From Chaetomium olivaceum (taxonomy: Eukaryota > Ascomycota > Sordariomycetes > Sordariales > Chaetomiaceae): 64,000 bases of DNA. Shown piece by piece: positions 57,828-64,000 of this stretch. The stretch lies in assembly GCA_039881045.1 (NCBI GenBank), contig JAYWVB010000024.1, positions 186,001 to 250,000 on the forward strand. The letters are read 5' to 3'. Position numbers and translations under genes: made by a program. Positions within the stretch are counted from its first letter, which is position 1. Each line of letters begins with the position of its first letter. The notes under the pieces were generated by a model that made no database searches, was not told the origin of the DNA, and saw nothing but the letters and a program-made list of their open reading frames with translations.

Positions 57828-58446
57828 GAAGAAACGGGACTTTGCATGTTGCATTTTATTTGCATTCAACCCATAGCGCATGGTGTTTTTGGAGTTTGGT
57901 TGGGTCACAGATTTAGCAGGCAGAAGATACCCAGATCGTCATAGTGACGACAAACATAGATTTTATCCTTAATTGTATTTGTACCTCGGCGTGCCTTGAA
58001 CCAGGTGGAAAATTGTTTGTTGCATTCAATAAGTCGGTCGTTGAACGGAAATAATTACGGCGGAACACAAAGATTTCGACTTTGGGTAACGACCTGCCCG
58101 GGTCGGTAACATGTCGTGCCATGTTTTTTTTTTGGAAGCTTCGTCGACTGACCTGCGCGATGTCCCAATTGGACGCGTTGCGCACTGGGAAGGCGTGCCC
58201 CGCTTTCCTCAATGACCTAACCGAGCTCCAATTGACTTGACGGGCCGAAGCCTTCCTGCCACCTGCCCAGCGCTGCCACCGCCTTCGGCCGGACCCCACG
58301 GCGCACCCTATTTCCGCCGCACAAAAATTTCGGAATTCTCAGAGCTCTCGTAGCGCCCCGATTTCTGTTGACCCCGACGAAACGAGGCACCGCCAAAAAG
58401 CTCACCATTCTTCCACCGATCCCCGAATCCCAGGAAGGACGTCAAC
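57828..58446. promoter_or_regulatory. TAF8 3' flank and RACK1 promoter
   Basis: No gene seen. The last 150 nt are pyrimidine/CCG-rich, typical of the leader of a highly expressed translation gene. Confidence 0.4.
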
Positions 58447-59836
58447 ATGGCTGAGCAACTCATCCTCAAGGGCACCCTGGAGGGCCACGTAAGTTCTCCC
58501 CGCCGCCCTCAATTTACGCACGTCGAGATCGCCCAATTTCGAGCTCGACGATGCAAACTTGTGTTTGCGTTTCCGGGCTAGAGCTGACGGTCTTGTCTCG
58601 CAGAATGGCTGGGTCACCAGTTTGGCCACGTCGATGGAGAAGTACACGCACCCGATCAATCGTGCCGACGCCGAGGACCTGCGCTTACCGTGACAAACAG
58701 CCCCAACATGCTTCTCTCCGCCAGCCGAGACAAGACCCTGATCATCTGGAACCTCACCCGCGATGAGACCCAGTACGGCTACCCCAAGCGGTCGCTGCAC
58801 GGCCACTCCCACATCGTTTCCGACTGCGTACGTCCTCGCAAACCGATTTCTGGGCTGGGGGGGAATTGAGTTGTGCTGATTGGCGTGGCAGGTGATCTCT
58901 TCCGACGGCGCCTATGCTCTCTCCGCTTCGTGGGACAAGACTCTCCGCCTGTGGGAGCTCTCGACCGGCACCACCACCCGCCGGTTCGTCGGCCACACTA
59001 ACGACGTCCTCTCGGTCTCGTTCTCTGCCGACAACCGCCAGATTGTCTCCGGTTCCCGCGACCGGAGCATCAAGCTCTGGAACACCCTCGGTGACTGCAA
59101 GTTCACCATCACCGACAAGGGCCACACCGAGTGGGTTTCGTGTGTTCGCTTCTCGCCCAACCCGCAGAACCCCGTGATTGTGTCGTCCGGCTGGGACAAG
59201 CTGGTCAAGGTACGTTGGATACGAACTTTCTCTTTTTTCTCCCTTCGCAATGATGCTTGCAACTTTTTAAAAGTATTTGCTACTTCAGAGCCCGTCTCGC
59301 CACGGGCCATGAGACCAACATTCACCATGCACTGAGCGACCCCAAAACCCTGTCACCTTTTGTCGAAATCACCATCTAGAATTTCGTCCGTGGCTGACCA
59401 TCTTGGGCAGGTTTGGGAGCTCTCTAGCTGCAAGCTGCAGACCGACCACATCGGCCACACCGGCTACATCAACACCGTCACCATCTCCCCCGATGGATCT
59501 CTGTGCGCTTCCGGCGGCAAGGACGGTACCACGATGCTGTGGGATCTTAATGAGAGCAAGCACCTGTACTCGCTCAACGCCAACGACGAGATCCACGCCC
59601 TTGTGTTCTCCCCCAACCGCTACTGGCTGTGCGCTGCCACCGCCAGCAGCATCATCATCTTCGACCTAGAGAAGAAGAGCAAGGTCGACGAGCTCAAGCC
59701 CGAGTTCCAGAACGTCGGCAAGAAGAGCCGCGAGCCCGAGTGCGTCTCCCTTGCGTGGAGCGCTGACGGCCAGACCCTCTTCGCCGGCTACACCGACAAC
59801 ATCATCCGCGCGTGGGGTGTCATGTCGAGGGCGTAA
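58447..59836 (+). CDS. cpc-2: RACK1 / Asc1 / CPC-2, WD-repeat protein of the 40S subunit
   Basis: Five exons (58447-58488, 58604-58641, 58701-58827, 58892-59209, 59411-59836) give exactly 316 residues, the standard RACK1 length, with no frame break. Seven WD blades are readable: LEGHNGWVTSLATS, LLSASRDKTLIIWNL, ALSASWDKTLRLWEL, IVSGSRDRSIKLWNT, VIVSSGWDKLVKVWEL, CASGGKDGTTMLWDL and ADGQTLFAGYTDNIIRAWGV. RACK1 binds the head of the small ribosomal subunit near the mRNA exit and links translation to signalling. In Neurospora the orthologue cpc-2 is needed for cross-pathway (amino-acid) control, as is the Gcn1-Gcn2 branch represented by GCN1 in this window. The fourth intron (201 nt) is longer than the others and holds a snoRNA-like element. 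Confidence 0.97.
59245..59339 (+). ncRNA. intronic C/D-box snoRNA, U24 (snR24) homologue
   Basis: This lies inside RACK1 intron 4. Seen directly: a terminal stem TCGC (59245-59248) / GCGA (59336-59339); a C-box-like AATGATGC (59249-59256, close to RUGAUGA); D box CTGA (59332-59335); a D'-like CAGA (59286-59289); a C'-like ATGAGA (59309-59314); and an inner hairpin GCCCGT (59290-59295) / ACGGGC (59302-59307) bringing D' and C' together. The segment before D' (AGTATTTGCTACTT) is, to my knowledge, complementary to the conserved LSU rRNA stretch containing AGTAGCAAATA, the U24 target. In budding yeast snR24 lies in the intron of ASC1, the RACK1 gene, so host and guest agree. It would guide 2'-O-methylation of 25S rRNA. 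Confidence 0.78.
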
Positions 59837-61114
59837 GGGACCGGTGTTTCGGCGTCGGGGCCGGGGAAGGACGGGTCGCAGGGAGGGGGTTTGCATCGCT
59901 TCGCTGCGCTGGAGGCCGGGCGCGCCTGTCGCGCGCCGGGGCTCTTTCGACGAATTCCATGGTGGGGGCGTACTTCGGACTGCTTATCTCGCTTTTGGTC
60001 GCTTTCATAGCAAGAAAATGAAAGACGGGGAGCTGGGAAAAATGCATCTTGTCACGGCAGCCCTTGCGGCGGAAATGATCCGTTGCTAGATGGCAGATGG
60101 ATAATGCAACCCATGAACCAAAAGCTTTGTGTTAAGTGATTGTTTAGTTGTCGGCCTTTTACCCCATGAGCCTCCAAGACCTCCGCCTACGATGTACACG
60201 CATTGCTTTCCCGTCGCTGCCGCGCATCAAGAGTGTATCGGCGGCCACGGCTAAACAGAAGGGACTTGAGGGGGTAGACTTATAATACCACTCCATTAGC
60301 CTTGTTGTTACGATTGCAGAAGAGAAAGCCCCGAGGTTGAGCAAGCGGGCTCGAGTCTCCAAGCTCGCTCATTGTAGGACGAACAAGCGGAACAGACACT
60401 GCCGTCAATAGATTGCTAGTCCAGGTAGTCAAATCCCAAGGACAGTATTCCGTGAAGATCCGTTGACCGAGACAAGTCGGGTGGTTTATTTTGATTTAAG
60501 CGTGAAACCTACAACCGAGAGAATCACCACAGACCCATTTCACTGTATCAAAATGAAGAACCTCCAACCCAACAACCCAATTACAGACCCCATTACAGAT
60601 TACCACGAGCTCAACAGTTTTACAATTGAAGAGCTCGATGAAGAGCCGGGTGAACTCGAAGTTATGAGATATGTAATGTTCAATCAATCTCACACATATC
60701 GGCCGCAGCCTCCCAACTTGAACCTATTAATTAAAGACAGTTCACCATGAACACTAAAGTTATGGAACCTTCTTCTTCCAAAATCAATTTTGAGAAACCC
60801 CCTAGTCTTAGGTCGTCTCCCATGCCAAGCTTTTGTCTGCCAATAACCTACCTTACTCTACGGCCCATGGTTCAGAACAGGAGTGATGAGGCGCTCTCGA
60901 TGTATCAGGAGGCCAACATCACATACCAAGCAAGCAAGCAAGTCACTCACCAGCGCTTCCAATAACAGTCAAAATATCATGGCGTTATATTCATTTAGTG
61001 GCACAATAGTTATGTGTTGGTATTATTGTAGGGCACCATATCCAGCTTGGTCTTGTTATATTCTAAGTGCTATGCTTTAAAACTGCAGAAACATTCTCTC
61101 GTTTTGACCCCCTA
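59837..61114. other. no gene seen
   Basis: Convergent intergenic region. An ORF at 60463-60750 has no domain or supporting context. No RNA gene recognised. Confidence 0.4.
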
Positions 61115-62128
61115 TTAATCCGACTCGGGCTCAATCTTGACCACAATTGTATCCCCGGTTTTCTCCTTCTCGTCGGCCCCCCATCCCGCCTTCATCATCA
61201 TCAGCGCGCCCGCCGCCTCGAGGACCTTAGTCCGCTCCTCCTCCCTCGCTTTCCGCTCCCTGCGTTCCGCCTCCACATTACCCACCGCCGCCACAAACAT
61301 GTCCTTAAACATGGGCACCTGCAACATCTTCGCCAGCGACTTCGCCTTGTACCCCTGCCCGCGCGCAACCAGATCCCGGCAAAACTGCCCGTGCATATCC
61401 CGAATCAGCGGAGCCGTATACTTCATCACCACCTCGGTATGCGGCGGTGAGACCAGCCAGTCCTTCGGCGGCAGCCCGGCGCAGGGCGGCAGGCGCCACG
61501 CGCGGTCGGCGCAGCGGCACAGGTCGCCGTGGCTCGGCCTCTGCAGGACCACCAGCCGCCGCAGGTGCATGGACTCGAAGCCGCTGGGGTAGCCCGTGAA
61601 GGGGCGGCCGCGCAGGAGGTCGGCGGTCGTGTAGCGCCCCGCGCAGGCGTGCCAGATCTTGGTGAGCGATTCCTCGCTGGCGGTGATGGCCGACACGTAC
61701 TGGCCGGCGTCGACGCGCTGCTGGAGCGGGTGCGGTGGGCTCGGCCGCCGCGGGCTCGTCGCCTGCTGCAGGCCCTTGTACTCGGCGTCGATAACGCCCT
61801 TGGCCGACTCGAACATGGCGAGCCACCTGTTGTGGAGCATATCGTCGAAGCCGGCCCTGTTCCGGCTCTGCCAGGCGAGCATCTCGTTCCGCACGTGGTT
61901 TACGCGCGCGGCGTCTTGGGGCGTCTGGTATCGGGCGTCTAGGTGGAAGGGGTCCAACTGCAGGCCTGTGTTGTAGCGTTTGGCGAGTATGCAGAAATGA
62001 TAGAGGATGGAGTGTTGGCAGGGGGGACATATCCCACCGTCGGCGTGGCGCACGTGGTGTGCGAGGAGGATGAACCTAGCATCGGCTTCGTTGAGGGTGA
62101 CCGGGAAAGGTGGCAGTCGGTCCGCCAT
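61115..62128 (-). CDS. conserved-looking fungal protein of unknown function
   Basis: Intronless, 337 residues from ATG 62128 to the stop at 61115. I do not recognise the family. Visible features are a near-N-terminal Cys/His-containing block (HHVRHADGGICPPCQHSILY), a histidine/cysteine-containing middle (KIWHACAGRYTTADLLRGRP), a Cys pair near GDLCRCADRAWRL, a long charged helix rich in Glu/Arg (VGNVEAERRERKAREEERTK), and a C-terminal VVKIEPESD. The C-terminus fits the psi-K-x-E SUMO acceptor consensus, a nuclear-protein hint only. Codon use and high GC match the neighbouring genes. No secretion signal or membrane segment. Confidence 0.7.
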   Translation of the reverse strand: MADRLPPFPVTLNEADARFILLAHHVRHADGGICPPCQHSILYHFCILAKRYNTGLQLDPFHLDARYQTPQDAARVNHVRNEMLAWQSRNRAGFDDMLHNRWLAMFESAKGVIDAEYKGLQQATSPRRPSPPHPLQQRVDAGQYVSAITASEESLTKIWHACAGRYTTADLLRGRPFTGYPSGFESMHLRRLVVLQRPSHGDLCRCADRAWRLPPCAGLPPKDWLVSPPHTEVVMKYTAPLIRDMHGQFCRDLVARGQGYKAKSLAKMLQVPMFKDMFVAAVGNVEAERRERKAREEERTKVLEAAGALMMMKAGWGADEKEKTGDTIVVKIEPESD

Positions 62129-62169
62129 GGTGAGCTGATGCTTCTTTTACTTGTCAACTACTGGGTATA

Positions 62170-62690
62170 GTAAAAGATAGATGAGCGAGTGAGTGCAGGA
62201 AGCTAAAGGCGAGAGGTTGTGCGTTGGAGTGGAATCAAAACTCTTCCCATCGTGATGTGGTTTATGTAGTCGAGGGACCTTTGTATGTGAGTAATATCAT
62301 CGTGTTTGTTAGAGACAGTTTAGCTGAACGCGAGAGCTAAGGGAACAGTTTGGTTGTCCTTGGTCGAGTTGGCCGCCAAGGGGTCAGTGCTAGTTGATTG
62401 CAATACCCAACAATGAAAACCCATTGAATTGGTCTGGCACTGAACAATGCCTTTGTGAACGACTCGCGACTCACGAGGCCAGAAGCACCTTTTACTACCT
62501 ACACAATAATAGTGTCTAGTCGAGGTGGGACTAGGGAATGACCTTGACGGTATATGAGATTGGTATCTGACACGATGACGCTTGCTGTCGCTGTTCTATC
62601 AGTGTTGTTACAGGTTGAAAATAAAATCCAGCAGAAAATAAACAAATCGAGCCACACATTCTACCCCTTTCGGCCCCATCCCCTATCCCC
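62170..62690. other. no gene seen
   Basis: Leader of the unknown gene and 3' flank of the DUF3112-like gene. Confidence 0.4.
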
Positions 62691-62693
62691 CCT

Positions 62694-63830
62694 TCACACT
62701 GCCGAACCTCCTTCACGACTAGCTAAATGCTTATTCCTCGAGTGCAGCGTGATGTTGCTGTCCCCTGCACTTTCTCCAGAAGCATCCAACCTAAACCCCG
62801 GTTCCTCGGTCCCTTCTTCATGACCCCTCCCCGAATAATGGCCCGGCGCTGAGCTGCCCTCGGGGATATGGAACATGCGATCGAACCGGAAGATGGCGTA
62901 CGAATACACCACCAGCAGCTCCACCACAAAGTTGAAGCAGTAAAACGCCGGCTTCGAGTGATACCACTGCTCCTGCCCGAGCGGCTTCACCGCAAAGTTC
63001 ACCCCAGCCCGAAACCCCGCCCCCAGCGTCAACACCGTCGACGCACCCAACAACAGCAACACCTTCGCCCCCAACCCCCCTCTCCCAAAGCCCTCCGGCG
63101 GATGCCGCACCGAGCGATTCGGCACCAACCACGCCACCGACACCGCGACAGCCGGCAAAAAGGCAATAACCGTGATATACACTCCCGCAAACCTCAACAC
63201 ATCCCTCTCCCTGCCCCTTGCCACCACATCCAACGTAAACGCCGAATGCACCGAACAGACCACCACCATCACCAACACCCCAATCACACTCCCCAGCAAC
63301 ACCTTCACCCCATTCGTCATTATTTTATGCCACCCCACGGCAGGATGCAGCCCCCTCACCACCCTCCTCGCCAACACCAAATTCACAATAAACACAATCA
63401 GCACCCCCGCCGCCGTAAACACCCCCGCCGCCAGCGCGACATTCGCATTTCGCGGCGCGCGGGACAAGGCTATCCGCAGCGCCAGCGCGACGATGCGCAG
63501 ACAGGAGAAGACGAAGAGCAAGAAGGAGAAAAAGAAGGCGTGGGAGGGCCCGCGGCGCTTGTTGCGTAGGAAGAGGGCTAGGTGGGTGCCGGCGGAGAGA
63601 GCGAACAGGGCGAGCAGGACCGCGGCGATGGGGATGTCGGGGAGGGGGGTGGGCTGGCCGCCGAGGGTGGCGCCTGCCGGGGGGTAGGGCGGGTTTTGAG
63701 GCTGGGGGGGTTGCGCCTGTTGGGTGTTAGTTGTTTGTTTTGTGTCTCCTTTTCCGCTTCTTTTCTCTTCTTCTTTTTATATGGAGGGGGATAAGGGGGT
63801 GAGTACCGATTGGCTTGGGTTGGAAGACAT
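62694..63830 (-). CDS. polytopic fungal membrane protein, DUF3112-like
   Basis: Two exons (63830-63807 and 63716-62694, intron 90 nt) give 348 residues. Exon 1 encodes only MSSNPSQS; exon 2 continues AQPPQPQNPPYPPAGATLGG and then membrane segments: IPIAAVLLALFALSAGTHLA, FFFSFLLFVFSCLRIVALAL, VFTAAGVLIVFIVNLVL, VKVLLGSVIGVLVMVVVCSV, VYITVIAFLPAVAVSVAWLV, VLLLLGASTVLTLGAGFRAG and FNFVVELLVVYSYAIFRFDR, seven in all. The block FSCLRIVALALRIA and the end YAIFRFDRMFHIPEG are typical of a Pezizomycotina family of seven-helix proteins of unknown function. A hydrophilic tail of about 50 residues follows. A GPCR-like topology is a suggestion, not evidence of signalling. Confidence 0.8.
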
Positions 63831-64000
63831 GATTCAGTTCGACCCGGCTAGTACTATAATGTATCTCAGCCCTTAGTCCCGTCGTCACTGTCGTGTTGAT
63901 ATCCGAGACACTGGAATGTATGTACGACGTTTGTCGTATAAGTCAGTCTAAGTGCGTGCCAAGCGATGCGACATCGAATGCGGCCTGGGGTCCAAATGCA
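63831..64000. other. window end, promoter side of the DUF3112-like gene
   Basis: No feature recognised before the window ends. Confidence 0.4.

Noticed and set aside
58633..58700. Apparent frameshift early in RACK1 (stop after THPINRADAED)
   Set aside because: A proper intron (58642-58700, GTACAC to ACAG) removes this stretch and restores the conserved ATSMEN/PNMLLSA junction exactly, so RACK1 is intact.
1..64000. tRNA genes, CRISPR arrays, transposase or reverse-transcriptase genes
   Set aside because: I looked for cloverleaf B-box-like GGTTCGAATCC strings, regularly spaced repeats and catalytic motifs of mobile elements and found none I could support. Sensitive tRNA and profile searches were not possible here.

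Overview
The window is nuclear DNA of a filamentous ascomycete (Pezizomycotina), most likely a Sordariomycete and probably Sordariales. The evidence is short GT-AG introns of about 50-70 nt, a Zn2Cys6 regulator, fungal-only families (DUF4360, DUF3112-like, short unspecific peroxygenase), and Sordariales-like sequences for ribosomal protein eL19, GCN1, RACK1 and mitochondrial SHMT. This assignment comes from reading protein sequence, not from a database search.

Layout. 1-17.4 kb is mainly a graveyard of decayed, shuffled and partly inverted duplicate genes: an unknown family A in three copies, a purine/pyrimidine-rich element B in three copies, an unknown family C, and a protein-kinase-like family D in fragments. 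It also holds a short telomere-like CCCTAA pair. Three intact genes interrupt it: a short haem-thiolate peroxygenase (7783-8754, minus), a four-helix membrane protein (9336-9965) and a C6 zinc-cluster regulator (10289-11895). A broken gene of unknown function lies at 4012-5137. 17.4-27 kb is an accessory segment: a DUF4360 secreted protein, an HSL-type esterase with a frame break, an FAD-oxidase remnant, a broken small GPI-type protein with a tandemly duplicated 3' end, and a PhzF-family protein.

27.8-46 kb is a housekeeping block devoted largely to translation. A DHX29-like DEAH helicase and GCN1 are divergently transcribed, followed by ribosomal protein eL19 (start codon split by an intron) and mitochondrial-type serine hydroxymethyltransferase. 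47.4-63.8 kb carries a triple fusion (isochorismatase-like, AlkB-like dioxygenase, GST-like), an intronless LRR-pseudokinase of bacterial type, TAF8, RACK1, a conserved-looking gene of unknown function and a polytopic DUF3112-like membrane protein. The fourth RACK1 intron appears to encode the C/D-box snoRNA U24, a host/guest arrangement also known from yeast ASC1/snR24.

Functional link: GCN1 (the activator of Gcn2) and RACK1 (cpc-2 in Neurospora) both belong to general amino-acid (cross-pathway) control, and eL19 and the helicase act on the ribosome. Caution: many genes, including essential ones (eL19, GCN1, SHMT, TAF8), show isolated 1-2 nt frame breaks while the amino-acid sequence on both sides is well kept. 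Residual sequence or assembly error is the simplest explanation, so 'broken' calls in the accessory genes should be read with that in mind.
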